Origin: Anaerolineaceae bacterium UBA1363 | GTDB lineage: Bacteria; Chloroflexota; Anaerolineae; Anaerolineales; Anaerolineaceae | Length of the DNA: 64,000 bases | Assembly: GCA_002306055.1 (NCBI GenBank) | Contig: DBRR01000017.1 | Location: forward strand, 687-64,686 | Direction of reading: 5' to 3' | Part shown: positions 40,204 to 49,660 of the stretch, one piece after another | Layout: every line of letters starts with the position of its first letter | Position numbering within the stretch: the stretch's first letter is position 1 | Made by a program: the position numbers and the translations under genes | Notes under the pieces: generated by a model | Databases searched by the model: none | What the model saw: the letters and a program-made list of their open reading frames with translations, nothing else | Told to the model about the DNA's origin: nothing

Positions 40204-43200
40204 GTGGAAACAACTAGTATGAAAGCTCTTCGGATCAACCTTGCATCTCCAGAGGTCATTAAAAGCTGGTCTTATGGAGAAGTTCTCAAACCTGAAACCA
40301 TTAACTATCGACGTTTGCGACCGGAAAAAGACGGCCTGTTTTGCGAAGCAATCTTTGGACCAACGCGCGACTGGCAGTGCTACTGCGGTAAGTACAAAAA
40401 CCCGCGTTACAAAGGAATTATCTGTGAAAAGTGCGGCGTTGAAGTAACCCGCTCTTCCGTGCGGCGCGAACGCATGGGGCACATCGGATTAGCAGCCCCT
40501 GTGGCGCATATCTGGTATACCCGCCGCATCCCATCCTATCTTGGTCTATTGCTTGACATCTCCCGTCGGAATCTAGACCGGGTGCTGTACTTTGCGCAAT
40601 ACATCATCACCTACGTGGATGATGATGGTCGTCAGAAAGCCCTCAAACGTTTGGAAGATGAGATCAGCCTGTCTGAGCGTGAACTGATCGCCAAGGTAAA
40701 TGGCGAGATCGCTGAAGCCAAGAAGCAGCGCGATCGCGAGCTGAAGGACCTTGACGCAAAGATCGAACAAATCAACAGGGAATATGACGAGAAGGTGGCA
40801 AGCTTGTTTGAGCCTGTCATTCAGCAGGGTCAGAGCCTGGAGCGGGAATTGCGGGAAAAAACCGGAAAGACCGTGCGTAAGGCGATTAACTTTGAACTGG
40901 ACGGCGGCAATCAGACCATCGTGGAAGTGGGCGAGGAAGTCGCAGCTAAACACATCTCCCGTGTGCAGAAGGTCGTGAAGGAAAGGATGGAAATCCTTGA
41001 AACCGATCTGAAGAAAGAGCGCGCTGAAAAAACTGAACAATACAGAATTCAGAAAGAAGAAATCCGCGCTAAAGCTGAGCTGGTGATGGAAGACTTACGC
41101 AGCCAGTTGGATGACCCGGATGTGGTTGCTAAAACTCAAAATGCCCAACATCGGGATGAGCTGTACGAATTGCAGCCTTTTACCTTCCTGAGTGAAGCGC
41201 GCTACCGGGAGTTAAAATCCCGCTGGGGAAATATCTTCAAAGCCGACATGGGTGCGGAAGCCTTTTATGATATCCTCCGCCGTCTCGACCTGGATGCGCT
41301 TTCGGAACGTCTCTGGCAAGAAGCACGCACGACTAAAAGCATGCAGAAACGCAAGAAAGCTACCAGCCGCCTGAAGGTTGTGGAGGCTTTCCGCCGCTCT
41401 ACCAACAAACCTGAGTGGATGATCCTGACCGTTCTGCCAGTCATTCCTCCGGACCTGCGTCCAATGGTGCAGCTGGATGGCGGTCGATTCGCGACTTCTG
41501 ACTTGAATGATCTTTATCGCCGTGTAATCAACCGCAACAACCGCCTGAAGCGCTTGCTTGAGCTCGGTGCTCCGGATGTCATCGTACGAAACGAAAAACG
41601 TATGTTGCAGGAAGCTGTTGACTCTCTGATTGATAACTCACAGAGAGGGCGGATGTACTCACGCCGTGGTCGGCGCGAATTGCGCTCACTTTCTGATATG
41701 TTGAAGGGAAAGAAAGGTCGTTTCCGCCGTAACCTGTTAGGTAAACGTGTGGATTATTCCGGGCGTTCTGTCATTGTGGTTGGACCTCATTTGAAGTTGA
41801 ATCAGTGCGGTCTGCCAAAGTCGATGGCGTTGGAACTCTTCCGACCCTTCGTGATTGCCGGCCTGGATAAACATGGCTATACCTCCAACATTAAGGGCGC
41901 AAAGCGCTACATCGAGCGCAACCGGCCAGAGGTGTGGGAAGTGCTGGAAGAAGTGATCAAGGAACGCCCTGTGCTCCTGAACCGAGCGCCAACCCTGCAC
42001 CGGCTTGGTATTCAGGCTTTCGAGCCTGTATTGATCGAAGGCAGTGCCATTCAACTGCATCCGTTGGTGACTACCGCTTTCAACGCTGACTTTGACGGCG
42101 ATCAGATGGCTGTGCATGTGCCGCTCTCAAGTAAGGCAGTGGCAGAAGCGCGCGAGCTGATGCTGGCCAGCAAGAACTTGCTGAAACCAGCCAGTGGTGA
42201 GCCTATCATCAGCCCAGGAAAAGATATGGTTTTGGGTGTTTACTACCTGACCATGGATCAGAACCTCCCACAAAAGGGAGATGGGCGCGTTTTTGGCGAT
42301 ATCGACGAGGTCTTATTGGCTTACCAACTCAAGCAGGTTCAAGTGCACACCAAGATCAAACTGCGCGTCAAGACGATTTTCAACGATCAAAATGAACGGC
42401 TAAAGCAGCCCGAAGTTCGGATTATCGACACCACGGTGGGTCGGGCAATTTTTAACGACGTTCTCCCTGAATCAATGCGATTCACAAACATCCCACTGGA
42501 TAAAGGCGGTGTTCGTGATCTGATTGCAGATATTTATGATCTGGATGGACAGGAAATTACCACCCAGGTGGCTGACAACATCAAGGATATCGGGTTCCGC
42601 TATGCTTCACAGTCTGGTTCAACCCTGGCTGTCGCGGATATCACCGTCCCACCTGAAAAGGCTGAGATGATTCAGAATGCCCTGCTTGAGGTTGAACGCA
42701 TTCAGAAGGAATTCCGGCGCGGTCTATTGACTGAGCAGGAACAGAATGACCTGATTATCGAAGTTTGGCAGGAAACTACCAGGAATGTTGGAGATGCTGT
42801 TCGTAAGCACCTCGATCCAAACGGCAACCTGTCGACCATGGCAGTCTCAGGCGCGACCAAAGGCGGTTTCAGCCCGATTTCGCAGATGGCTGGTATGCGT
42901 GGTTTGATGGCTGACCCCTCAGGACGCATTATCCCCATGCCTATTCGCTCCAACTTCCGCGAAGGTCTGTCTGCATTGGAATACTTCATTTCCACGCATG
43001 GTACCCGCAAGGGTCTGGCTGACACCGCCATTCGAACTGCAGATGCAGGTTACCTGACCCGGCGCCTGGTGGACGTGGCACAGGACGTAATCATCAACAA
43101 CGAGGATTGCGGCACTGTTGAAGGCGTTTGGGTGTCCTCTGAGGACGACGTCGCCGGACAGCCTTTCAACGAACGCATTTATGGCCGCTTGCTGGCTGAG

Positions 43201-44580
43201 CGCGTGATCGATCCCGTCACTGGTGAAGTGATTGGCGAGCCAAACGACATGATCGATAAAGCGCTAAGCTTGCAGATTACTAAATTGGTCGAGAAGGGTC
43301 TGAAGAAGGTAAAGGTCCGCTCCCCATTAACTTGTGAGCTCGTACACGGCATTTGTGCCCGGTGCTATGGCATGGACCTCGGTCGGGGCAAGATGGTCAA
43401 TCTTGGCTCGGCGGTGGGTGTGGTTGCGGCTCAGTCAATTGGCGAGCCTGGCACGCAGCTGACCCTGCGAACCTTCCATACCGGTGGTGTGGCAGGTGGT
43501 GGTGATATCACGACTGGTCTCCCTCGTGTTGAGGAGCTTTTTGAAGCCCGCCGCATGCCGCGAGGTGAAGCTGTTATCACTCAGATTAACGGTAAAGCTC
43601 ACATCATGGTTTCAGAAAAGAATCCGGATATCCGCACTGTGCGTGTGGAAAGCAGCGAGATGGTTGAGCAGCGTTATGCTATCCCCACTGGCTGGGAAAT
43701 CAAGGTGAAGGACGAAGACGAGGTCACAAAGGATACAGTCCTGGCGACCCACGAAGAGACCAGTATCACCGCTGAGCATGCTGGCAAGGTCCGGATCGAA
43801 AATGGTGAGGTCGTAGTTTCATACGAGGATCGCCTGAGTGAAGATTATGAGATCCCCTCGACATCCCGCCTGTTGATCAGTGAAGGTCAGATGGTAAAGG
43901 CTGGTGAGCAATTAACTGAAGGTCCGCTCAACCCACATACCATCCTGAGGATCAACGGCACGGAGGCAACGGAATTATATTTGCTGAAAGAAATTCAGCA
44001 GGTTTACCGCACACAGGGTCAAAACATCAACGACAAGCATTTCGAAGTCATCATCCGCAAGATGCTGAGTAGGGTGCAAATCACCCGACCTGGCGACTCT
44101 GAATACCTGCCGCAGGATCTGGTGGATCGCCTCGAGATCCGCAAGGTCAACGAGGACCTGGTGGCTCGCGGTTTGCGACCAGCGCGTTACGTAAACGTTT
44201 TGCTCGGTGTGTCCAAGGCATCACTCAGCACAGATTCGTTCCTGTCGGCATCCTCCTTCCAACACACCATCAAGGTGCTGGCTGGGGCGGCTATCGCTTC
44301 CAAGGAAGACCCACTGTATGGGCTCAAGGAGAACGTCATCATCGGAAAGCTAATCCCGGCTGGGACAGGCTTTGTTCCTGGTCGTTTTGAAGACCAGGTA
44401 ATGGAAGCAGAACCCGGTAACCCGGATATCGCTGTGAAACAACTGGATATCTTTAACGAAGAGCTCGATCAGGTTGAGAGCTTGGACGACGAATTAGAGG
44501 AAAGCGAAGTTGGTAGATTTGATCTCTACGATGATGAAAACTTCGAAGACGAAGTAGATCTGATGGACGATGACGAGTAG
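40204..44580 (+). CDS. rpoC: RNA polymerase beta-prime subunit
   Basis: The 1458-residue catalytic subunit. The N-terminal zinc site uses C59, C61, C74 and C77. An unusual coiled-coil-rich insertion of about 180 residues spans 141-320. The active centre is NADFDGDQMAVHVPLS with Asp629, Asp631 and Asp633. The bridge and trigger regions include MAGMRGLMADPSG, and a second zinc site uses the Cys of NNEDCGT together with CELVHGICARCYG. The C-terminus is very acidic (EDEVDLMDDDE). GTG is the start because AGGAGG lies five bases upstream. The ATG at 40200 opens only five codons, and an in-frame ATG at 40219 is too far away. rpoB is not adjacent; the upstream gene is a histidine kinase. Confidence 0.97.
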   Translation: METTSMKALRINLASPEVIKSWSYGEVLKPETINYRRLRPEKDGLFCEAIFGPTRDWQCYCGKYKNPRYKGIICEKCGVEVTRSSVRRERMGHIGLAAPVAHIWYTRRIPSYLGLLLDISRRNLDRVLYFAQYIITYVDDDGRQKALKRLEDEISLSERELIAKVNGEIAEAKKQRDRELKDLDAKIEQINREYDEKVASLFEPVIQQGQSLERELREKTGKTVRKAINFELDGGNQTIVEVGEEVAAKHISRVQKVVKERMEILETDLKKERAEKTEQYRIQKEEIRAKAELVMEDLRSQLDDPDVVAKTQNAQHRDELYELQPFTFLSEARYRELKSRWGNIFKADMGAEAFYDILRRLDLDALSERLWQEARTTKSMQKRKKATSRLKVVEAFRRSTNKPEWMILTVLPVIPPDLRPMVQLDGGRFATSDLNDLYRRVINRNNRLKRLLELGAPDVIVRNEKRMLQEAVDSLIDNSQRGRMYSRRGRRELRSLSDMLKGKKGRFRRNLLGKRVDYSGRSVIVVGPHLKLNQCGLPKSMALELFRPFVIAGLDKHGYTSNIKGAKRYIERNRPEVWEVLEEVIKERPVLLNRAPTLHRLGIQAFEPVLIEGSAIQLHPLVTTAFNADFDGDQMAVHVPLSSKAVAEARELMLASKNLLKPASGEPIISPGKDMVLGVYYLTMDQNLPQKGDGRVFGDIDEVLLAYQLKQVQVHTKIKLRVKTIFNDQNERLKQPEVRIIDTTVGRAIFNDVLPESMRFTNIPLDKGGVRDLIADIYDLDGQEITTQVADNIKDIGFRYASQSGSTLAVADITVPPEKAEMIQNALLEVERIQKEFRRGLLTEQEQNDLIIEVWQETTRNVGDAVRKHLDPNGNLSTMAVSGATKGGFSPISQMAGMRGLMADPSGRIIPMPIRSNFREGLSALEYFISTHGTRKGLADTAIRTADAGYLTRRLVDVAQDVIINNEDCGTVEGVWVSSEDDVAGQPFNERIYGRLLAERVIDPVTGEVIGEPNDMIDKALSLQITKLVEKGLKKVKVRSPLTCELVHGICARCYGMDLGRGKMVNLGSAVGVVAAQSIGEPGTQLTLRTFHTGGVAGGGDITTGLPRVEELFEARRMPRGEAVITQINGKAHIMVSEKNPDIRTVRVESSEMVEQRYAIPTGWEIKVKDEDEVTKDTVLATHEETSITAEHAGKVRIENGEVVVSYEDRLSEDYEIPSTSRLLISEGQMVKAGEQLTEGPLNPHTILRINGTEATELYLLKEIQQVYRTQGQNINDKHFEVIIRKMLSRVQITRPGDSEYLPQDLVDRLEIRKVNEDLVARGLRPARYVNVLLGVSKASLSTDSFLSASSFQHTIKVLAGAAIASKEDPLYGLKENVIIGKLIPAGTGFVPGRFEDQVMEAEPGNPDIAVKQLDIFNEELDQVESLDDELEESEVGRFDLYDDENFEDEVDLMDDDE

Positions 44581-44603
44581 TCCAACGCGGAGAAATTGAA
44601 AAT

Positions 44604-44639
44604 AAAGACCCGAAGTGGACAGTCACTCCGGGTCTTTTT
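44604..44639 (+). terminator. Terminator after rpoC
   Basis: AAAGACCCG pairs with CGGGTCTTT, extended past one mismatch by AGTG/CACT, with a T-run. It lies 23 bases after the rpoC stop. Confidence 0.92.
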
Positions 44640-44640
44640 A

Positions 44641-44649
44641 TGCTATAGT
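44641..44649 (+). promoter_or_regulatory. Extended -10 promoter for gyrA
   Basis: TGCTATAGT directly follows the terminator T-run, 49 bases ahead of the gyrA ATG. No clear -35 is seen because the terminator stem occupies that position. Confidence 0.4.
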
Positions 44650-44697
44650 TGGTAAAAATTGAAAAGAACAACGACTGAGCCAGAGGAAGAGCGGATT

Positions 44698-47145
44698 ATG
44701 AGCACAACCGTCTCCCATAAGATCAATATCAATTCTGAAATGCAGCAATCCTATCTGGATTATGCCATGAGTGTCATCGTGTCGCGGGCATTGCCCGACG
44801 CTCGGGATGGACTGAAGCCGGTTCAACGGCGTATCTTGTATGCCATGTACGATATGGGTATCCGGGATGACACACCGCATAAGAAGTCAGCACGCATCGT
44901 TGGTGAGGTTCTGGGTAAGTACCACCCGCACGGCGACACTGCGGTCTATGACGCTATGGCAAGAATGGCTCAGGATTTCTCAGAACGTTATTTACTTGTA
45001 GATGGGCAGGGGAACTTTGGCAGCGTGGATGGCGACCCGCCGGCGGCGATGCGTTACACGGAAGCGAGGCTTTCATCGCCAGCCATCGAGATCCTGCGCC
45101 AACTGGACATGGACACAGTTGATTACATTGACAATTTTGACGGGACTCTGAAAGAACCGGAAGTGTTGCCTTCGGCCATTCCCAACATGCTTGTGAATGG
45201 CGCATCAGGCATCGCGGTAGGCATGGCAACCAACATTCCGCCCCATAATCTGGGTGAGGTAGTGGATGCCCTGGTGATGATGTTGGAGAACTGGGATGGC
45301 ATCGAAGAAATCACCGTTGAAGACATCATGCGGTTTATCAAAGGACCGGATTTTCCAACTGGCGGTCTAGTTCTGCAGGATGAGGGTTCCGTTCCTCTGA
45401 CGACAATTTACGGTTCTGGGAATGGAACCATTAAGGTCCGGGCGCGCACACGCATTGAAGAAATGTCTCGCGGGCGCATGCGGATCATCGTGACCGAGTT
45501 GCCATACATGGTGAATAAATCCGCTCTGATCGAGAGAATCGCTGAAATTTCACGCGAAGGTGGTTTGGAAGGCTTAGCGGACCTGAGGGATGAATCCGAT
45601 CGGCAGGGAATGCGGATCGTGATTGACCTGAATAAGAATGCTGACCCGGAAGAGATCTTGGCAACTCTTTATAAACGCACCCAGATGCACAACACCTTTG
45701 GCATCAACATCCTGGCATTAGTGGATGGCAGCCCGCACCGGCTGACGCTAAAACAAGCATTGCGGGTCTTCGCGGAGCACCGGTTGGTGGTAATACGCAG
45801 GCGCAGTGAGTTTTTATTGAAGAAGAATGAGGATCGCCTGCACATCCTTGAAGCCCTGAAGGTTGCAATTGATCACATCGATGAAGTGATTCGGATAATC
45901 CGCAAATCGGCGTCCGTTGATGATGCCCGTACCAACCTGATGAGCAAGTACAAACTGGATGAAATTCAGGCGAACGCTATCCTGGAGATGCCATTACGGC
46001 GCCTTGCTTCACTTGAGCGGCAAAAAATTGAGGACGAGTATAAAGAAGTCAGCAAAACAATTGCTGATCTGAAGGCTTTGCTGGAATCGCCAAAGTTGAT
46101 GCGTAAGGTAGCGATTGATGAACTTAAAGCGATCAAACAGAAATATGGAGACGCCCGGCGGACCCAGATCATTCAGCTTGGTGAGGGCGAAAAAGCCTCG
46201 GACATGTATACGATGACAGATGTCATGCCTGTTGAGAACTTCTGGATCGAAGTCAGCGAAAACGGACTGCTTTCCCGGACTGAAGGGGATAAGCCGAACC
46301 GGCTGGGCGGGGATGGAGCGCCATGGAGCATGATTCGGACAAATACCCATCAGAACATATTCCTGGTGACGACCGAAGGAAAAGCAGCCGCGATCTCTTC
46401 ATATTCAGTTCCGGTACAAAAGGCTGAGGAGGAAGGCGTGCCAGCCTCCAAGGTCGCCCCACTGCATAAAAATGACATCCTGGAAGGTATTTTTGCTGTT
46501 CCCATCAGCTGGGAAGAAGAGCAAGAACGATATGTGGTCACTGTCACACGGCAGGGCATGATCAAGCGCTCTGCGGTCGCTGATCTACCGGGAGCCTCTG
46601 CCAGCACATTCACTTTGGTCAAGGTCAACGAGAATGATGAGTTGTTCGAAGTGCTATTAACCCGGGGCGATCAGGATATTTTGTTGGTGACTGCCGCTGG
46701 TATGGCGATCCGGTTCAAAGAAACTGAAGTCCGGTCCATGGGGCTGGTAGCTGCCGGGGTAAATGGCATCAAACTAAAGCCTGGCGACTACGTGATTGGA
46801 GCTGCAGTGGTGGAAGATAGAGATGAGGTTGCTCTGATCACTCAGAAAGGCCTTGCCAAACGCACCTCTGGGTCGGAATTTCCTGTGCAGGGAAGGTATG
46901 GGCAGGGCGTAATAGCCTGGAGACTCGAAAAAGATGACCAGGTAAGCGCAGTCATGGTCGGCAAACTGACCGATAAAGGTATTTGCCATTTCCGAAAGAG
47001 CGCTAGCAAGGTTTTCACGATCACCAATGCCATCAGCCGCAAACGGGCTTCAAACGGACAGACACTGTTTACACTGAAGGCAAATGATGAGATTATTGGC
47101 TTTACCGACCTGCATGATTACGTTCAGTTTTGGGAAAAAGCTTAG
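44698..47145 (+). CDS. gyrA: DNA gyrase/topoisomerase IV subunit A
   Basis: The DNA-cleaving subunit of a type IIA topoisomerase, 815 residues. The catalytic Tyr is Tyr120 in AMRYTEARLS. The quinolone region reads HPHGDTAVYDAMARMA, with Thr at the position of E. coli Ser83 and Asp retained at 87. The beta-pinwheel C-terminus follows from about residue 500. The GyrA-box, normally a Q-R-R-G-G-K-G element, is degenerate here (VQGRYGQG), so ParC-like behaviour cannot be excluded. The ATG at MSTTVSHK is chosen because AGAGGAAGAGCGG precedes it. No gyrB is nearby. The stop overlaps the stop of the convergent HD gene by three bases. Confidence 0.93.
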   Translation: MSTTVSHKININSEMQQSYLDYAMSVIVSRALPDARDGLKPVQRRILYAMYDMGIRDDTPHKKSARIVGEVLGKYHPHGDTAVYDAMARMAQDFSERYLLVDGQGNFGSVDGDPPAAMRYTEARLSSPAIEILRQLDMDTVDYIDNFDGTLKEPEVLPSAIPNMLVNGASGIAVGMATNIPPHNLGEVVDALVMMLENWDGIEEITVEDIMRFIKGPDFPTGGLVLQDEGSVPLTTIYGSGNGTIKVRARTRIEEMSRGRMRIIVTELPYMVNKSALIERIAEISREGGLEGLADLRDESDRQGMRIVIDLNKNADPEEILATLYKRTQMHNTFGINILALVDGSPHRLTLKQALRVFAEHRLVVIRRRSEFLLKKNEDRLHILEALKVAIDHIDEVIRIIRKSASVDDARTNLMSKYKLDEIQANAILEMPLRRLASLERQKIEDEYKEVSKTIADLKALLESPKLMRKVAIDELKAIKQKYGDARRTQIIQLGEGEKASDMYTMTDVMPVENFWIEVSENGLLSRTEGDKPNRLGGDGAPWSMIRTNTHQNIFLVTTEGKAAAISSYSVPVQKAEEEGVPASKVAPLHKNDILEGIFAVPISWEEEQERYVVTVTRQGMIKRSAVADLPGASASTFTLVKVNENDELFEVLLTRGDQDILLVTAAGMAIRFKETEVRSMGLVAAGVNGIKLKPGDYVIGAAVVEDRDEVALITQKGLAKRTSGSEFPVQGRYGQGVIAWRLEKDDQVSAVMVGKLTDKGICHFRKSASKVFTITNAISRKRASNGQTLFTLKANDEIIGFTDLHDYVQFWEKA

Positions 47146-47726
47146 TCCATCGGGTCCTGGAGGCTTAAACTGCCTTCAAGATCCAGATCTTTGGCTATAT
47201 TGCGCATAGCTTTGATAGCAAAGTCAACATGCTGCCAGAGGTCTACGCCAAATTCCTGTGCTCCCTGGGCGATAACATCCCGATCTGCGCCGGCAGCAAA
47301 GGATTTGTCTTTCCATTTCTTACGGACCGAAGAAACCTCGAGATCGTAGAGTGAGCGTGAAGGCCTGACGAGGGCGACTGCAGTGATCAGGCCTGTGATT
47401 TCGTCACAAGCAAACAAGGCTTTAGCCAAACGGCTCTCGCGGGGCACGCCTGTGTGGTCGGCATGACCGGCGATGGCTTCCAGGACAGCTTCAGGCACCC
47501 CAGCTTCCCTCAATATAGGTAAGCCTGCCAGTGGATGCTCTTCAGCGGTGGGGTGGATTTCCCAATCGAAATCGTGAAGCAATCCAGCTAATCCCCACAA
47601 TTCAACATCTTCATGGAGATTCTGGGCATAAGCGCGCATAACCGCTTCAACGCTGAGCATATGCCTGACCAGGGCTTCATTCCTGACATAAGCTCTGACG
47701 ATTTCAAGTGCTTGCTGACGCTGCAT
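47142..47726 (-). CDS. HD-domain (HDIG-type) hydrolase
   Basis: A 194-residue metal-dependent phosphohydrolase-like protein. The ligands are His in RHMLSVEAVMRAYA, HD in GLLHDFDWE, and later HADHTG and CDEITGLI. The family pattern (LLHDxD, HPLAG) is that of a common small HD protein of unknown substrate; activity on nucleotides is likely but unproven. The ATG is taken with AGAGG five bases upstream rather than the GTG two codons earlier. It is the last of three minus-strand genes (PhnD-like, SanA-like, HD), nine bases after the SanA-like gene. Confidence 0.85.
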   Translation of the reverse strand: MQRQQALEIVRAYVRNEALVRHMLSVEAVMRAYAQNLHEDVELWGLAGLLHDFDWEIHPTAEEHPLAGLPILREAGVPEAVLEAIAGHADHTGVPRESRLAKALFACDEITGLITAVALVRPSRSLYDLEVSSVRKKWKDKSFAAGADRDVIAQGAQEFGVDLWQHVDFAIKAMRNIAKDLDLEGSLSLQDPMD

Positions 47727-47735
47727 AACCACCTC

Positions 47736-48374
47736 TCAGGGGGTAAAAATGGGCTCTGGTGAACCCAGAATCGGTTCGGGTTTCAGGATGTAGATATCAA
47801 TATAGGCTGACAATGTCGCGAGAACTTCCCGCACATTCCAGAACACATAATGATTGAGTAGGTAATCGGATTGTTTGACAGGGATACCGGAGGCATTGAG
47901 CCCAAGCTGTTCGCATAGGAAAACCATTCGCGGCAGGTGATATTTCTGAGTGGTGATGATGACCGATTCCAGTCCGAAAATTGCTTTGGCTCGGTAGCAT
48001 GTATCGTAAGTGCGGCGACCAGCATAGTCCAGGACGATGTCAGACTCGGGAACGCCCTGGCTGATGGCGTAATTTGCCATGACTCCGGGCTCATTGTAGT
48101 AGATGGTGCTGTTATCACCAGACATGAGGATTTTCTTGACTTTTCCGGCGCGATAGAGGTCTATAGCCCCGTCAATCCGATCGCGCAGGGCAAGCGTTGG
48201 ACGTCCATCGGTGGTGATGCCAGCCCCAGGAACAAGTGCCACCTGGGCGGCGGGAACTGAAGCGGGATCAAAAGTGTTGTCCCTGGAGCTCACGATCATT
48301 GCAATACGGGAGAGTCCGAGCAGAATGATGGCAACACAGGCGCAGATAAGGATAGTCCTAAAAAATTTCTTCAT
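47736..48374 (-). CDS. SanA/YdcF-family envelope protein
   Basis: A 212-residue protein with a signal-anchor helix (TILICACVAIILLGLSRIAMI) and one extracytoplasmic DUF218 domain. The family signature VALVPGAGITTDGRPTLALRDRIDGA is present here from residue 46, followed by KILMSGDNS and YAGRRTYDTCYRAKAIF. SanA in enteric bacteria affects the permeability barrier and vancomycin resistance at high temperature; the biochemical role is not settled. The start lies four bases past the stop of the preceding PhnD-like gene, with no clear ribosome site, which suggests translational coupling. Confidence 0.88.
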   Translation of the reverse strand: MKKFFRTILICACVAIILLGLSRIAMIVSSRDNTFDPASVPAAQVALVPGAGITTDGRPTLALRDRIDGAIDLYRAGKVKKILMSGDNSTIYYNEPGVMANYAISQGVPESDIVLDYAGRRTYDTCYRAKAIFGLESVIITTQKYHLPRMVFLCEQLGLNASGIPVKQSDYLLNHYVFWNVREVLATLSAYIDIYILKPEPILGSPEPIFTP

Positions 48375-48378
48375 GGGA

Positions 48379-49434
48379 TTAGTTCGTTAGTAAGTCAGCC
48401 AGGCGGACCCCACTGGCAGCCAGGAGCTCCCGCAGAGGAGCATAGGCGCTATCGGGCAAGGGTTCAAGCGCAGCCACTTCGTAGTTCAGCGCAAGGCTGA
48501 GCTGCGCTTTGCCGGCATCCGAGCGGGCGTGATCGCGCAGGAAGTCCGAAACGCGTGATTGCAGGTTGAGATCCACCTGGGGGGAGAAGGACAGGTTGAG
48601 GTTCGGTATAACCGGTGGAGACATCCAAAGGATTGGGAGTTTTTCAATCGCTTCAGGCAGATCGGTAATAACCTCGGAGGAAGTGCGAGGGTCAGCAGCA
48701 ATGGCATAAGTAGCAGCGAAGCTGCAGATGCCTTTAATGTAAAGGGCACGGATGCTGGCGCTATAGGAGAAGGTCTGAACTGGTTCGAGGGTTGGGATAT
48801 TGTTCAGGTTCAAATAACCAAGCGGGACCCAATAACCTGCCAGCGAGTTATCTTCGGTGAGGCAACCACGCAGACCAGAAAGCTGTGCGAGAGCAACTCT
48901 CGCTTCCGCAGTGGAGCTGTGAGTGCCGACATTGAAGTAGGGCACAAAATTGCTGTCACTGTGCCCCAGGAATTGCACACCATAACCTGTGACACCCAGG
49001 TGGTTGCTGACGAGTAAAGCTGTGGCAAGTCCCTTTTGAGAAGCAAGCAGGTATTCAACAGGCTGAAGCCAGGCAAAATGCACCTGCTGGCGCAGCAATG
49101 CAAATTCGAGTTCTTGATACGTGCTGTAAAACCGACCGATGACCGTCATCTGAAGCTGCCCACCAAGCAGGGAAGCGAGATCACTGAAGGCGGTTTGTTG
49201 CTCCGCGGAAGGAGACGCATTAACCATTGCGATGACAATAGGATTTTCGAGTGACCCCAGAGCTGCCGGTGTGGGCGTGAAGGTGGGCATGGCGGTGGGG
49301 TAATTGGCTGCAGGGGTAGAGGTTGTGAAGTCGTGTGAGAGAGTTGGGATTGGTTTGGCACCCACACCACAAGCTGTGACCGCCAACAATCCCAGCAGAA
49401 CCAAAACCAGAAATGATTTGCGCATGTCAGGCAT
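48379..49434 (-). CDS. PhnD-like phosphate/phosphonate substrate-binding lipoprotein
   Basis: An extracytoplasmic binding lipoprotein of 351 residues. A signal helix ends in a lipobox LLAVTACG, giving lipidation at Cys22. A Thr/Pro-rich spacer follows (STPAANYPTAMPTFTPTPAA). The folded domain begins NPIVIAMVNASPSAEQQTAFSD and carries QQVHFAWLQPVEYLLASQKG, a PhnD-type feature. No permease or ATPase gene is adjacent, so it may be a solitary receptor. The ATG at MPDMRK is taken; an ATG three codons later is equally good. It heads the minus-strand trio with SanA-like and HD genes. Confidence 0.8.
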   Translation of the reverse strand: MPDMRKSFLVLVLLGLLAVTACGVGAKPIPTLSHDFTTSTPAANYPTAMPTFTPTPAALGSLENPIVIAMVNASPSAEQQTAFSDLASLLGGQLQMTVIGRFYSTYQELEFALLRQQVHFAWLQPVEYLLASQKGLATALLVSNHLGVTGYGVQFLGHSDSNFVPYFNVGTHSSTAEARVALAQLSGLRGCLTEDNSLAGYWVPLGYLNLNNIPTLEPVQTFSYSASIRALYIKGICSFAATYAIAADPRTSSEVITDLPEAIEKLPILWMSPPVIPNLNLSFSPQVDLNLQSRVSDFLRDHARSDAGKAQLSLALNYEVAALEPLPDSAYAPLRELLAASGVRLADLLTN

Positions 49435-49514
49435 TTCTGAATTTTACCTTATTTAACAGGCAGGGTTATTCCATGCAAGCGCAAGTTATGCGTTTCAAAA
49501 GTCGATAGTCAAAG

Positions 49515-49574
49515 AAAAAAGAGGAAGTTCCTATACAATTAGTTTTGGTAAAAAAACAAAAGAAAGGAACTTCC
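49515..49574 (-). terminator. Inverted repeat and T-run ending the minus-strand R-M block
   Basis: GGAAGTTCCT (49523-49532) and AGGAACTTCC (49565-49574) are perfect complements with a 32-base AT-rich loop. On the minus strand CTCTTTTTTCTTT follows. Likely a terminator with a large loop. Confidence 0.55.
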
Positions 49575-49660
49575 AATGACCATCACAGTCAGACTAAGTA
49601 TAAGTGTAGAGATAGAAAATGGGCGTGGTGCGGGAATCGGTTTGTTGCATTGCATGATTA

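Noticed and set aside
40200..40217. ATG overlapping the rpoC ribosome site
   Set aside because: It opens only five codons before TAG. The GTG four bases later is correctly spaced from AGGAGG and in the rpoC frame.
49524..49536. GAAGTTCCTATAC is identical to one arm of the yeast Flp recombination target
   Set aside because: The second arm lies 28 bases on instead of after an 8-bp core and is only partial, and the structure reads better as a minus-strand terminator. The match is taken as chance.
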